64,000 nucleotides of DNA from Symsagittifera roscoffensis (Eukaryota; Xenacoelomorpha; Acoela; Convolutidae). The translations under genes and the position numbers were made by a program. Under the pieces are notes generated by a model that was not told the origin of the DNA, searched no databases, and saw only the letters and a program-made list of their open reading frames with translations. The DNA lies in assembly GCF_963678635.1 (NCBI RefSeq), contig NC_087068.1:58699896-58763895 (forward strand). The letters run 5' to 3'. The first letter of the stretch is position 1. Each line of letters begins with the position of its first letter. Of the stretch, positions 19,372-29,640 are shown one piece after another.

Positions 19372-22300
19372 TGGCGCAGCCAGCGGATGGTGGGGGAAAA
19401 AACCCCCTTGGAATTGTGGCTTTCTGGCCTCCAAATCAGGCGGAACCACAACTGTTATGGGAACACTGGAAACAACGATTCCATTGGGCGATGGTGGCGA
19501 AACATGGAATAGTCTCGTCAGAATACTACTTTGCATCGACATTAACTGAAGCACAGATTACAGACCTGGGGGACATTGGGGGAAAACCACGGGCAGAAGG
19601 TGAACGTACACTAATATCAAATCTGTATTTATGCCTGGGACATGAGGGACAGAGAGCATTGCATAACCAGCATCCACATTTAGATATGGAAACAATACGA
19701 TACCCACGTTTTTTGGATATCTGTGTAGCTCTCTTTCAGAAAGAGCGGAACGAGACGTACGAGATGTACCAAATGTTGTCGAGGAAACAAAAGGAGGGTG
19801 AGAGTCTAGAATCGTTCTATGCAGAACTTAGCGGAATGGCGGCAAGATGCAACTTGGGCACCCAGGAGCGGAAAATGGTGAGAGACATTTTTATTTTCAA
19901 CATGAGGAACAGGGACGCGCAGAACGAGCTGTGTAGGGAAACCAAAACCCCGGAAGAAGCATTGCGAATCGCAATGTCATACGAAAGAGGAGACAAATAC
20001 GCAAGGAGCTACAAGGGGGCCGTATCCGGTTCCACGGGAATGGCGCATCCATCGCCAGGGGGTTCTCTACAGATTAAAACGGAACCAGTCAGCAATATTC
20101 GCGGATCCAGGGGACGAGGAATGCCAAGGGGACGGGGTCAGTATCCAAATCGTGGAGGAGGTCGAACACAAGATCGAGTGCAAGAGCGCAGATGTTACAA
20201 CTGCGATCAACCGAATTTCACCCCAGAACACCGACAACGATGCCCAGCAAGAGCCGTCACATGCAACTTCTGCAAGAAGATTGGGCACTTTGAGAGGACT
20301 TGCCGAGGAAAACGACAATCCAGGGGGGGACAACCGGTTGGATTGATCCAAGGGGATGAGTTTCTCGACGAGGAAGATACACCCTCGGATGACGTGGAGC
20401 CCCAAGCTGCGGCAAGTTCAGTTGGTTTCGTCAAACGAGAACATCACAGCTGGTCGTCAGAAAGTTCGGACGATTACATGGTTATGGCAATTCGACGGAA
20501 GAAGGAAACGATGTTGAAAGTTGCCGGGCCTAAACTCAAAGTATTCATTAATGGGCACCCGATGAACATTTGGATCGACAGTGGATCGCCGATATCCATT
20601 CTAACACTAGAAGATTTGAGAAGAACAGTGGGAAGAGCGGGAATCAACTTGAAGCAGGATAACACTGACGATGACGAATTTCGAGATTACAGTAACAATC
20701 GGATCAAGATGTTGGGCCGAATGGAACTCGAGTTAGCATCAAACGGCTGGAAGACGACAGCAGAAGTCCGAGTCATTGGGGGGACCAGACCGTCCATCGT
20801 GGGACGTGATTTGATGGGTAAACTTGGACTACAGTTGATGCAAGCAGATCCAAGGGGGGAGGTCATGAACATCCAGGGGGCGGAGGACATTTCATGCAAG
20901 GAGGGACACGATGAACCAGAGGAGGAGCAGATGGATCAATGGCAGTCATACTTCAGTAAGCTATTCCCAAAACTTTTTACTAGAGTTGGAAAAATTAGGA
21001 ACTACAAAGTTCAAGCGGAATTTTTCAAAAATCTTGTACCAGTGCAGCAAAAGGGACGGAGAGTGCCGGTAACGCTCCAAGAAAAAGTGGACAAAGAAAT
21101 TGATAAGCTATTAACTCAGGGACACATAGAAAAATTGAAAGAGTGTTCGGATCGATATTTTGTTTCTCCGATCGTCATCACCGTGAAAAAAGACGGGTCC
21201 GTAAAATTAGCATTGGAATCACGAGAACTTAACAAACAAGTGCATAAAAACAAATATCAGATGCCAAATATAGAAGAACTTGTAGATACAATAGGACAAC
21301 TTATATCCGAGAAAAAACAAGGGGAGGTGTACTTTACTACGATGGACCTAACGTACGCGTATGGGCAACTACCGCTTAGTGAAGAGACAAGCGTGCACTG
21401 TAATTTTTCTTTGGTGGGCGGACGGTCGACAGGAACTTACCGTTTCCGAACAGGGTTTTACGGGCTAACGTCAATGCCGGCAGAGTTCCAGCGAGTAATG
21501 GACTCAATCTTGAACGAATTCCCACAAGCGAACGCGTTCATTGATGACATTTTGGTTACAACCAAGGGAACGGAAGTAGAACATATCTCCTTGGTTGAAA
21601 AGATCCTCCGGAAACTAAACCACGAAAATATATCCTTGAAGTTACCTAAATGCGAGTTTGCGAAACGCGAATGCGAGTGGCTTGGCCATCGTATAACCGA
21701 AACGGGGGTCACGCCTCTTAAACGAAAAAAATCGCCGATAGACGCACTAAAAGCTCCTAAAACAGTAACGCAACTAAAGTCATTTATGGGCTCAATCCAC
21801 AGCTTGCATAAATATTTACCGGCGATAGCGGAGATGTCAGCTCCATTAAGGCCACTCCTCAGCAAGAAAAACGAGTATAACTGGACCGCGGAATGTGAAA
21901 ATGCTTTCCAAAATATTAAAGTGGGGGTAGCGAACATCGTTGAATTAAAACACTTTGATATTCATAAGGACATTAGAGTTGTTTGCGATGCAAGTCACAA
22001 CGGCCTTGGAGCGGTGTTAGAGCAATTGGGTACAGAAGGGTGGCGCCCTATATCTTTTGCATCACGATTCTTAAACGCAGCCGAGAAAAAATATTCCACC
22101 AACGAGCTGGAAATGCTGGCGGTGGTATGGGGGGCCGAGTATTTCAGAAATTACATCCTAGGAAGATCATTTACAGTCATTACCGATCATAAGGCTTTAA
22201 TTTCATTACTTAACGGAAATAACAAGAAAAACAAAACACTTTTTTCAAGACTAACACGTTGGCTGGACAGACTGATTCCTTTTGACTTTGTAATAGAACA

Positions 22301-24938
22301 CAAACCGGGCGCCAAGATAGGATTGGCAGATTATTTGTCAAGGCATCCTAGCGAACCCCCTAAACCGATAAGTCAATATGATAATTTGTTCACCGTGGCA
22401 AAAATCGCTTCGATCAGAAAATCCCTTGGTTTTTCAAAGGAATTAAAACCCCTTGGTAAACGAAATTATCAAAATACTGAAGAAACTGGTTCTAAACAGT
22501 CTAAACGATTTTCATCCAATCACAAGCGAGAACGAATAACATGCATACAACCAGCGACGGTTGAGGGCGGAAAGTCATGCGTGAAGACAGCGACCAATAG
22601 GAAACGATCAATTTGCATATTGCGTAAATCAAAGAAATCCAAGGGACATTCAGTGTGCTCTATATATTGTTCCCTTGGAAGACGGTTAAATTTGCCTAAA
22701 TCAAAACACTCAAACAAAATGGATAGCGACTCTAATTGTTCTTTCCCAGTATTTGAAATTGAAAATGTTGAAAATGTTACAATCGATTCCCAAACTAACA
22801 ATCCGAATATACTACAACCTCAGATCAACTCTCCACTTAGACTAGACGAAAACTTATTGAGTAGCGATGAAATAACTATCATTAACCCTGAAATTATTGC
22901 AATTACTAAAAACACACGGGATTCAAAAGTTAATACAGTACTTTCCATACCTTCGAAATTTCCAGGCGAGCTTTTTCCTACTGTTAATCCGAATCAGCAA
23001 ATTATGTCCATCATTCCCCGTGATTGCAAGGTTATTAAGAAGTCTCAATCGTTACCAGAACTTTTTAACTTAGAATTTGTTGCCTCGAACATACCAGCGG
23101 ATGTAAACTTGTTACGAGTGAAAGAAGTATTGGAGAAGAAGACTAACTTGAAGGAAGAACTCCTGAAGATTGGGAAATACTGGGCTCAATATGCTAACGA
23201 TCTGTCGTTACGGGACGATTGTGTGTGGTTGGACGGACGATTGGTCATCCCTTTACCCTTACAAGTCCCAGTTGAATCACGGATACACTATTACCATCAT
23301 GGTAAAAGAAACATGTTCGAAGCAGCTCGGGACGTCTGGTACCCTTATATGTACCGAAGTTTGCCAGCAAAGGCCACGTACTGTCAGCAATGCACGGAAG
23401 CGGGTAAGAACCTGAAACCGTTATTACCCAAGGGAGACATGGGAAAGGTCCCAGAACCAAGGGAACCCAATGAATGTTTACAGTTGGATTTCTGGGGGCC
23501 GATAAATTATTTGAATGAAACTAAGAAATATGTTTTGGTTGCTACGGACCGATTCTCAAGGTGGCCGTCAGCAATGGTTACTACTACTAATACGTCAGAT
23601 AAGGTCTTAAAGTTCCTTGTTAAGTACATATCGCATCATGGAGTACCTCGGAAGATCCACGTTGATCAGGGATCATGTCTTACCTCTAATAAATTTAAAA
23701 GCTTCTGTAACGAGGAAGGCATCGAGCTAATGTACTCCCCAGTAAATGACCATCGAGGCACGGGGTCCGTTGAACGGACGATAGGAAGTTTGAAAAATTT
23801 TGTCTTAACATATGCGACAGAAAAAGAACATAAATCTCTAGAATCTATGGTCGATAAAGCACTAGGCGCTCTACGATTCTCCAAAAATGCAACTACTAAA
23901 TTAACGCCTTTTGAAGCTCACCACGGCAGGGAGGCCAATACTGTTTTACGAAATCTAACGAAAAAACCAAGTTTGAAGAATTTGAATTGGAACAACGTCC
24001 TAAAACAAAAATGTTTGTGTTTAGACGAAAATGATCCTGAGTTGAGCAAAGTTGCATTCCCTCAGCATTCAAATTGGGAGGAGAGGTCGGATCTAACATA
24101 CGCTCCAGCCTTGCGAAGGGCCCCTATCACGCTGGATAGTGACCAACAAATGGACGCATGTCCAAGGGGGGAATCGGAAGTTGCCCCACACACCCAAGGG
24201 AGTGGAGACACTGGACCTAACATCCAGGGGAGTGGAAAAGGACGAAATCTATACCAGCGTACTACCAGCAAGACCCTAAATCGGTATAAATTACTAAAGT
24301 CAAACGTAATCTCTGAATCCGAACATACTTTTAAACTTAAAAACGGATCCGTTCTTAGGAAAAGTGCAGTGGCATCAAAACCGAAACATGACCTTCCCAA
24401 GAAACGGAAGCCGGCCACGCTCAAGGATATGCTAGCGAGCGCAAAAAGAGGGGCAGTAGTGAGCCCCAAATCAAAACGAGCTAAGACCACGCAGACAGTC
24501 CAATTAGCCACCTTCGAGTCCGACAGTTCGGATACGGAAGACAATCTGCCATTAAACATTCCGGTACGACTACCGGTAGAATTGCTAGCGAGGCGCGAGG
24601 CAATTGCAGCGGGACAAGGCCCAAGCGGCAGTACGACAGGAGTGGGAGGAGGAACGGGAGCTAAAGCTAAATCCAGAGTGACAAGAGCTAAGCGAGGAAA
24701 AGGGGGCCAAAGTAAACAATTGAAGGAAAGCCAGGAACGTCCAGCGTTAGCGGCGCGGGAGTGTCTTGTAAATAGCAGTCAGGAGGAGGAAGTTGAATCA
24801 GGAAGCCAAAGTGAAAGCTCGGGAACCAGGAGGAGTACTAGAAGGAGAAAGCCAGTAGACAAAATGGGAGGAGTTATGATTGAAACCATCCAGGGGGCGG
24901 AACAACCAGGAACACATCCAGGGGGAGAAGGGAAATGA
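19371..24938 (+). CDS. Gag-Pol polyprotein of Ty3/gypsy element
   Basis: 1,855 codons with no stop or frameshift between Gag and Pol. Gag occupies roughly residues 1-340: a capsid-like region (SRKQKEGESLESFYAELSGM), a Gly/Arg-rich basic stretch, and cysteine knuckles, the second a canonical CX2CX4HX4C at 298-311. Protease: WIDSGSPISIL with the active Asp at 403. Reverse transcriptase: FIDDIL with catalytic Asp 725-726. RNase H: Asp873 in CDASHNGLGAVLEQ, then STNELEMLAV and ITDHKAL. Integrase: an H-H-C-C zinc site (YYHHGKRNM to YCQQC), then D1373, D1432 and E1468 with the standard 35-residue spacing between the last two. The last ~250 residues are basic and Ser-rich with no clear chromodomain. 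The ATG chosen is the only one near the LTR edge and straddles the LTR/primer-site junction; the next methionines would cut into Gag. Confidence 0.93.
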   Translation: MAQPADGGGKNPLGIVAFWPPNQAEPQLLWEHWKQRFHWAMVAKHGIVSSEYYFASTLTEAQITDLGDIGGKPRAEGERTLISNLYLCLGHEGQRALHNQHPHLDMETIRYPRFLDICVALFQKERNETYEMYQMLSRKQKEGESLESFYAELSGMAARCNLGTQERKMVRDIFIFNMRNRDAQNELCRETKTPEEALRIAMSYERGDKYARSYKGAVSGSTGMAHPSPGGSLQIKTEPVSNIRGSRGRGMPRGRGQYPNRGGGRTQDRVQERRCYNCDQPNFTPEHRQRCPARAVTCNFCKKIGHFERTCRGKRQSRGGQPVGLIQGDEFLDEEDTPSDDVEPQAAASSVGFVKREHHSWSSESSDDYMVMAIRRKKETMLKVAGPKLKVFINGHPMNIWIDSGSPISILTLEDLRRTVGRAGINLKQDNTDDDEFRDYSNNRIKMLGRMELELASNGWKTTAEVRVIGGTRPSIVGRDLMGKLGLQLMQADPRGEVMNIQGAEDISCKEGHDEPEEEQMDQWQSYFSKLFPKLFTRVGKIRNYKVQAEFFKNLVPVQQKGRRVPVTLQEKVDKEIDKLLTQGHIEKLKECSDRYFVSPIVITVKKDGSVKLALESRELNKQVHKNKYQMPNIEELVDTIGQLISEKKQGEVYFTTMDLTYAYGQLPLSEETSVHCNFSLVGGRSTGTYRFRTGFYGLTSMPAEFQRVMDSILNEFPQANAFIDDILVTTKGTEVEHISLVEKILRKLNHENISLKLPKCEFAKRECEWLGHRITETGVTPLKRKKSPIDALKAPKTVTQLKSFMGSIHSLHKYLPAIAEMSAPLRPLLSKKNEYNWTAECENAFQNIKVGVANIVELKHFDIHKDIRVVCDASHNGLGAVLEQLGTEGWRPISFASRFLNAAEKKYSTNELEMLAVVWGAEYFRNYILGRSFTVITDHKALISLLNGNNKKNKTLFSRLTRWLDRLIPFDFVIEHKPGAKIGLADYLSRHPSEPPKPISQYDNLFTVAKIASIRKSLGFSKELKPLGKRNYQNTEETGSKQSKRFSSNHKRERITCIQPATVEGGKSCVKTATNRKRSICILRKSKKSKGHSVCSIYCSLGRRLNLPKSKHSNKMDSDSNCSFPVFEIENVENVTIDSQTNNPNILQPQINSPLRLDENLLSSDEITIINPEIIAITKNTRDSKVNTVLSIPSKFPGELFPTVNPNQQIMSIIPRDCKVIKKSQSLPELFNLEFVASNIPADVNLLRVKEVLEKKTNLKEELLKIGKYWAQYANDLSLRDDCVWLDGRLVIPLPLQVPVESRIHYYHHGKRNMFEAARDVWYPYMYRSLPAKATYCQQCTEAGKNLKPLLPKGDMGKVPEPREPNECLQLDFWGPINYLNETKKYVLVATDRFSRWPSAMVTTTNTSDKVLKFLVKYISHHGVPRKIHVDQGSCLTSNKFKSFCNEEGIELMYSPVNDHRGTGSVERTIGSLKNFVLTYATEKEHKSLESMVDKALGALRFSKNATTKLTPFEAHHGREANTVLRNLTKKPSLKNLNWNNVLKQKCLCLDENDPELSKVAFPQHSNWEERSDLTYAPALRRAPITLDSDQQMDACPRGESEVAPHTQGSGDTGPNIQGSGKGRNLYQRTTSKTLNRYKLLKSNVISESEHTFKLKNGSVLRKSAVASKPKHDLPKKRKPATLKDMLASAKRGAVVSPKSKRAKTTQTVQLATFESDSSDTEDNLPLNIPVRLPVELLARREAIAAGQGPSGSTTGVGGGTGAKAKSRVTRAKRGKGGQSKQLKESQERPALAARECLVNSSQEEEVESGSQSESSGTRRSTRRRKPVDKMGGVMIETIQGAEQPGTHPGGEGK
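19372..19389 (+). promoter_or_regulatory. Putative tRNA primer-binding site
   Basis: TGGCGCAGCCAGCGGATG directly follows the LTR, where minus-strand synthesis is primed. The leading TGG pairs with the tRNA CCA end. The pattern is close to serine-type tRNA ends, but the tRNA was not identified. The site overlaps the first codons of gag. Confidence 0.6.
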
Positions 24939-25122
24939 ACTTATTTCACATTATTCGAAAACTCGTTAACCCAGGGAGAGGGATGGCCATAAAGCCTAAA
25001 ACTCAAATTGTTAAAAACTGATAGTTGTTTGTTATATGATAGTTGAGGCGGCAGGTTGAAGATGTGGTTATTATACTTAAATTTAAATTACTATGTATTT
25101 AAATTTTACATCCATACGGAAA
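24939..25122 (+). other. Untranslated stretch between gag-pol and 3' LTR
   Basis: AT-rich, 184 bp, no reading frame. It should contain the plus-strand primer tract, but none is obvious directly at the LTR. Confidence 0.5.
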
Positions 25123-25352
25123 TGTCAGGGGCTACAATATGTTCAGTTGTCAATCATCATCTTAGTGTCAATCATTCGAGTTGCTATTATTAGTTCCCAG
25201 ACCTTAATCAAGTGTGAGACTGGTACCTGCCTGTCAATCAACTAAAGCTGTCTAGCTGTTAAGGGTTGACCTCTAAGTTCACTCTCTTATTTATGCGAAC
25301 TAGAATTCAGTCAATTAACTATTTAACAGCCATCTTTTACAAACCCTTGTTA
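25123..25352 (+). repeat. 3' LTR
   Basis: 230 bp, no difference from the 5' LTR seen by eye. The sequence just upstream (CATCCATACGGAA) is not a strong polypurine tract; a better purine run lies near 24,917-24,935, inside the end of the reading frame. Confidence 0.93.
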
Positions 25353-26085
25353 CTTCATCTGTGGAAGCCTTTTTCATTAAAGCAGGGTTTCAGAGATGCG
25401 AGACAGTCTCGCTCCGGCTGCAGGTGATTGGACTGTCCTGTAGAAAGACTACTGATATCGGCCCAACCACCCTAGACGCCTTGCGCTAGAAGGTAGCCAG
25501 AGACACATACTCGGCATGGACAGTTGGAGAGAGCACAGCTAGCGCATTGCAGAAATGCTGCCCCAGGTCTCTCCCCTCGCGACCTGCCTGCTGCCAGAGT
25601 CTTCAGCAGTACCCTGGTCGGCCAACATCAGGAAATGGAGAGTGAGCTCGAAACTGGCGGGGCAGAACCGAAACGACAACGAGAGAGAAGCCGCCACCGA
25701 AGTCATCAGAACAGCGGAGCCAAGTAGTTCATCTACATGGACGGATCAGCACATGTCGGTATGATGTCACTCAGTAACCCTGCATCTCTCGTCACTGTGG
25801 ATCACTACAACACAGAGGGCAGTGAGCTCACCTTCTATGAAGAGAAAAAAGCGTTGAGGTCAGCTTCGAGTTGAGAACAACAGCACCGATGTTACCAGGA
25901 TTTGTCACAGGCAAGAGGCCTTGGACCGTCATATCGATATCCAGTGGATACCCGGACACATGAACATCCCTGGCGATGACATCTTGACCAACGAAGCCCT
26001 GCACGGAGCCGAAACAAGACCCAATTCCAACTGTTTGGAGAGCGCTAAAGCAGTCATCAAGCTAAAGATAACTGACTAATCATCC
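25353..26085 (+). pseudogene. LINE RNase H domain remnant, 3' of the LTR insertion
   Basis: Continues the LINE interrupted at 19,141. After the target site, TSSSSVEAFFIKAGF matches the segment that follows the RT domain in I/jockey-type LINEs. Around 25,730-25,780 IYMDGSAHVGMMS is the first RNase H motif (normally YTDGS). About 25,930-26,010 HIDIQWIPGHMNIPGDD is the last RNase H block (normally WIPGH...GNE.AD). Frames change several times, so the copy is dead. RNase H-bearing LINEs belong to the I/jockey-related groups, different from the CR1-like copies at the window start. Confidence 0.7.
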
Positions 26086-27000
26086 CACCATTGATCCAAA
26101 AAGTCAATTTGCTATCAACGAAACTATCGAAAATTGGATCCTCTGCTTCCCCGTTGCTCTGTCAACCAGTCAACAAAATTTCGACGACACCAATGTGGAC
26201 TTTTTTATACTGACCAAAGAACTTAGAGGGACGATTGGTGGCAGAGCAATGATGTCTTTAAGGACCTCGCTTTGGTCTCTCAAGAAAATGAAAAAAAGAA
26301 TTAGCTCACGCGATTTTCAGCCTGTTTATATTGTCTTAGCGTGGTTTTTCATATTTTCTAGGTGTTGTTATAATTTGCGTGCTCGGAACATATCGTGCTA
26401 TTTGCACAGCTTAAATCGGCTGAAGTTGTTTAATCTTATGTACTGGCTTACCTGCCTTATGTACTTATGCACTTAGAGTACTTTAAATGCTTTTATAAAA
26501 AAGAAGTTATGTTTCTCGGCACGTTCTCGTCAAATTGGACTACATTGGATAGAAACAGTAAGAAAGATAAATAAAAATTTTCCGATGTTTTTCAGATTAA
26601 TGATTTTTTTGAACAAGTCATTTCCGTCTTGTTTTGTCCGCTAGCTTGCAATGCTTTGTGTGTGTTGTTTTGTCAAGTGTTGTGAAGGTCCGCTTCGCCT
26701 CTGTGATACGTTTTTGTGCCAATTTCTTTTCGTAGCTCAGAACTAAAATGGGCGCGTTTAGCTATTAAAGCATGCAAAACAGAAAAAAAAGCAGCTAATG
26801 TCTTTTCTTTCTCGAGAAATATGCAAAAATGAAGTAATGATTGCTTATTTAATAAAAAAAATTAAAAGAATTCTTTGAGAGTTCAGTGTCGCATCCTGTC
26901 ATTTGTAAAATTCTGAATATTCGGAAAATATTCAGACCAGTTTTTCTCGATTCAGAGACAGTTTTTTGAGTTTTCTTAAGAAGTTTTTGTACGATTCATT
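26086..27000. other. No intact gene; includes a SINE-tail-like fragment
   Basis: Possibly more LINE 3' end to about 26.3 kb. At about 26,655-26,712 the sequence GAAGGTCCGCTTCGCCTCTG resembles the tail of the SINE family annotated at 13.8 and 32.1 kb. The rest is AT-rich. Confidence 0.4.
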
Positions 27001-27002
27001 TA

Positions 27003-27350
27003 GTGGCGTGCGCAGTAGTTTTAGGGGGGTTTCGAAAAATTTTGCGGTCCGTTCTTTTAGGTCGACCAATTTGATTTTCCGAGAATACTATAACGACCCT
27101 TTTTTTGTCAAACGTTTTCTGCGCCGCAGCCAAATTTTTTCACAAAAAGCGTTTTAAGGCATTTTGGCCAAAAATTGCGTTTTTTTTTCGGCGCGCGCGC
27201 CGCGCCCACTTCAAAATTAGTTATATTGGTGCCAAAGGCGCCTTAAGAAAAATTTCAAGTTTGTTCATCCAAAAATGGATGTCGTAAAGTTATACCAAAG
27301 GGAGGACCCTTTGGAAAAATTTGGCAATCAGAATTGAGGGGGGGGGGGGA
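27003..27350 (+). mobile_element. hAT-like MITE family, diverged copy 3
   Basis: Same orientation as copy 2 and shares its internal landmarks: CTGCGCCGCAGCCAAAT, AAGCGTTTTAAGGCATTTTG, TTCAAAATTAGTTATATTGG, GGCGCCTTAAGAAA and ACCAAAGGGAGGACCC. A G run marks the right side. Terminal repeats are degraded, so the ends are approximate. Confidence 0.55.
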
Positions 27351-28268
27351 TGTCGCTTTTTCTCTCCTCGGCACGCTGCTGCCCAACAACTCAATAGTTG
27401 CTTCTCGCTCTTCGAGTGGTGAGAACAGAGGATCTTTCATTTTTAGCTTCTCAATAAATTATAGCCCCGTTCATATTAGTAAAAAACGAAGTAGAACCTT
27501 TTTTGTAGCTAAACGGGGGGTTGGGGTGGCATATGAAGGGAAATAGCCAATTAAGCGGCAGCTCTTTTTTTGATTGTCTGATTGTTATGGAAATTGTCAT
27601 ACATATTAATTGACCTATTGCAAACATATTTGGTCTTCATAATTAACCTTGTCAAACCATTTGAATTGATGTCCGCGTGAGGTGGGGGCGGGGGGGGGGG
27701 GGGGTGGGTTGATTTGAGGGAGGGAGGATGAAAACGAGCCTAATCGTCTATTCATGCTCTTTCTTAATGTCTTCATTTTTGTGATGTTCATTTGGTAGGT
27801 TATCAATCGTAATGCTTTGAAGAGTTCGTTAGCTTACGTACTTGGTTGAACCGCAGTTGCTTGTTTTTAGCACCTTTTTAATTAGAACCACATTTTTAAC
27901 ATTCTTTTTAAACTACTTTTTATGCTACGAGTTACTGCGGTAAACTTATGGGCTTGCTACGAGCTGCTGAGAAGTGACAGAGAACTCTGGTACGCTTAAT
28001 GGTACGCGAAGCTAATGAATCGTAATATGTGTTCTGAAGGCAGTGCTACGCATTATATAAATGACTGTAGAAGTCGAAGCTACGCGCTGCTGTGTAGTAA
28101 CCACATTGGCGGCAAATTACATTGGCATGATGGTAATACTTCTCTAATCAGTCAGACTAAAAATCCGCTCATTCACGCTGCTTTACTTCTTTTATCTTAG
28201 TTGTGTTTAAATATTCAACGCTTCATTTCAGTTTTGAGTGAACAAAAACTTTTAAAAAAGTGTTCAAA
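27351..28268. other. Intergenic, with poly-G tract; probable dynein 5' region at the right
   Basis: A long G run occurs at about 27,689-27,705. Near 28,220-28,231 CGCTTCATTTCAG looks like a 3' splice site, so the dynein gene may have an intron in its 5' UTR. No other gene is recognised. Confidence 0.45.
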
Positions 28269-28538
28269 ATGAGTGAACGAAAAGCTGTGATCAAAAATGC
28301 GGACATGGCGGAAGACATGCAGCAGGACGCGATTGAGTGTGCGACCCAAGCCATGGAAAAGTTCAACATCGAAAAGGACATTGCAGCCTACATTAAAAAG
28401 GAGTTCGACAAAAAGTACAACCCCACATGGCACTGTATTGTGGGCAGGAACTTCGGCAGCTATGTGACGCACGAGACGAAGCATTTCATATACTTCTACC
28501 TCGGACAAGTCGCTATTCTCCTCTTCAAGTCCGGCTAA
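28269..28538 (+). CDS. DYNLL: Dynein light chain LC8 (DYNLL type)
   Basis: 89 residues, exactly the family length, starting [13 protein letters not shown]; the methionine three codons upstream would add a non-family MFK. LC8 is a homodimeric hub that sits in cytoplasmic and axonemal dynein and binds short linear motifs in many partners. The conserved blocks [44 protein letters not shown] and [17 protein letters not shown] are all present, including the beta-strand that forms the partner-binding groove. No intron interrupts the coding region. An AATAAA signal lies at 28,733-28,738. It is one of the best-conserved eukaryotic proteins, so identity is certain; whether this is the main gene or a retrocopy is open, but there is no decay. 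Confidence 0.97.
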   Translation: MSERKAVIKNADMAEDMQQDAIECATQAMEKFNIEKDIAAYIKKEFDKKYNPTWHCIVGRNFGSYVTHETKHFIYFYLGQVAILLFKSG

Positions 28539-28732
28539 GTCCGAACAAACACGACTCCGACCACTTTTGGTGGGATCCAAATAGTCTTACAAAGCTGATT
28601 GTCGAATTGATAAAAGACTCATTAACTCTCGTTAGAAAGCTAATCTCTTTTTGAATTGACGCCAATCCTTCGATATTACAATTTGTGTTCAGTATAGTTT
28701 CTCCTCAGTTGATTAGTTTCTACTGATAGTGA

Positions 28733-28738
28733 AATAAA
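28733..28738 (+). terminator. Polyadenylation signal of the LC8 gene
   Basis: AATAAA about 195 bp after the stop codon. Confidence 0.55.
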
Positions 28739-28919
28739 CATTTCTACTTTTCGTTTTATACTTCAATGAGCGAATGTTGTTTGCTCGTTCATAACTAGCC
28801 TCTGGCGCTTTTTTCGAACCCCGTGAGCAACTGTTATAGGTATCAATTGTATAGGGTACCCTGTAGTTTTTTTTTCAAGGCAGGGAGTGAAGACCAAATA
28901 TACTGGAGAAAATAGAAAG

Positions 28920-29640
28920 GCAAATATATCGCCTGAAAAACAAGTAAAAAGAAGTTCAATCATTAACAGTTTGTTTGAATGTGGTATAATTAGTAGCAAA
29001 AAGTTCGGACAGACAGATTTAATTAAAAGGAGCAATCAGTGCTTTTGGACGCTTTTTTGCATGCAAAATCCGAAGCCGAACAACCTTAAATTTTTTGTCG
29101 GACCAAATTCAAAATGCAAGATTATCGGATGATTATGCTGACCTAATTTTTACATACTGCGATGAAAATCCAGATTTCACTAAAAAAACAGTTAGCAAAA
29201 TAAATTAAAAAATCGAAATTTAGAGTTATTTTCAACAACAAAAAAAATTAAGATTTCGGCACCAAAACAAAACGGAAGTGAAGATGAGCAAATCATTCAA
29301 AATTTGGAAATGAATCGCAGAAAAACATCAGCCACCCTGAGCAATAATTTTCTTGTTTCAAGCTTCACTATTCGACGCTTCGGATGCATTAACCACCGTG
29401 GTTATAGTTTTGAGCGAAACTCTGCTCTATAAAATTTCGATATTATGTTTATTTCAGTTTTAATTTCAGTTGATGTCTAATCAGTTGCTCTTTTTAATCA
29501 ATTTTGTCTGTCCGAACATTTTTAAACTCTACCTGAATCTTATCTTGGTTTTGAAACATTTTTCCTGTCAATTAAAACTTCTAGGCGAGACAAAGTCCCA
29601 AATGCTGTCTTTTTTGCCCAAAACCTCACTTTGTACATTC
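28920..29640. repeat. Possible imperfect inverted repeat
   Basis: About 28,990-29,035 (AAGTTCGGACAGACAGATTT...GAGCAATCAG) is the approximate reverse complement of 29,480-29,525 (CAGTTGCTCTTTTTAATCAA...GTCTGTCCGAAC). The pairing may extend outward with lower identity. Confidence 0.4.

Larger units (their letters stand above)
19138..25356 (+). mobile_element. Ty3/gypsy LTR retrotransposon, apparently full length
   Basis: Two 230-bp direct LTRs, identical by eye, flank a single gag-pol frame of 1,855 codons with all domains present and in the order protease, reverse transcriptase, RNase H, integrase. A 4-bp target duplication CTTC lies at 19,138-19,141 and 25,353-25,356. The host site is an older LINE remnant. 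Identical LTRs and an uninterrupted frame indicate a very recent insertion. No envelope-like frame is present. Confidence 0.93.

Noticed and set aside
24062-24559. Antisense frames within gag-pol, such as this 165-codon one
   Set aside because: Shadows of a long, strongly supported frame on the other strand.
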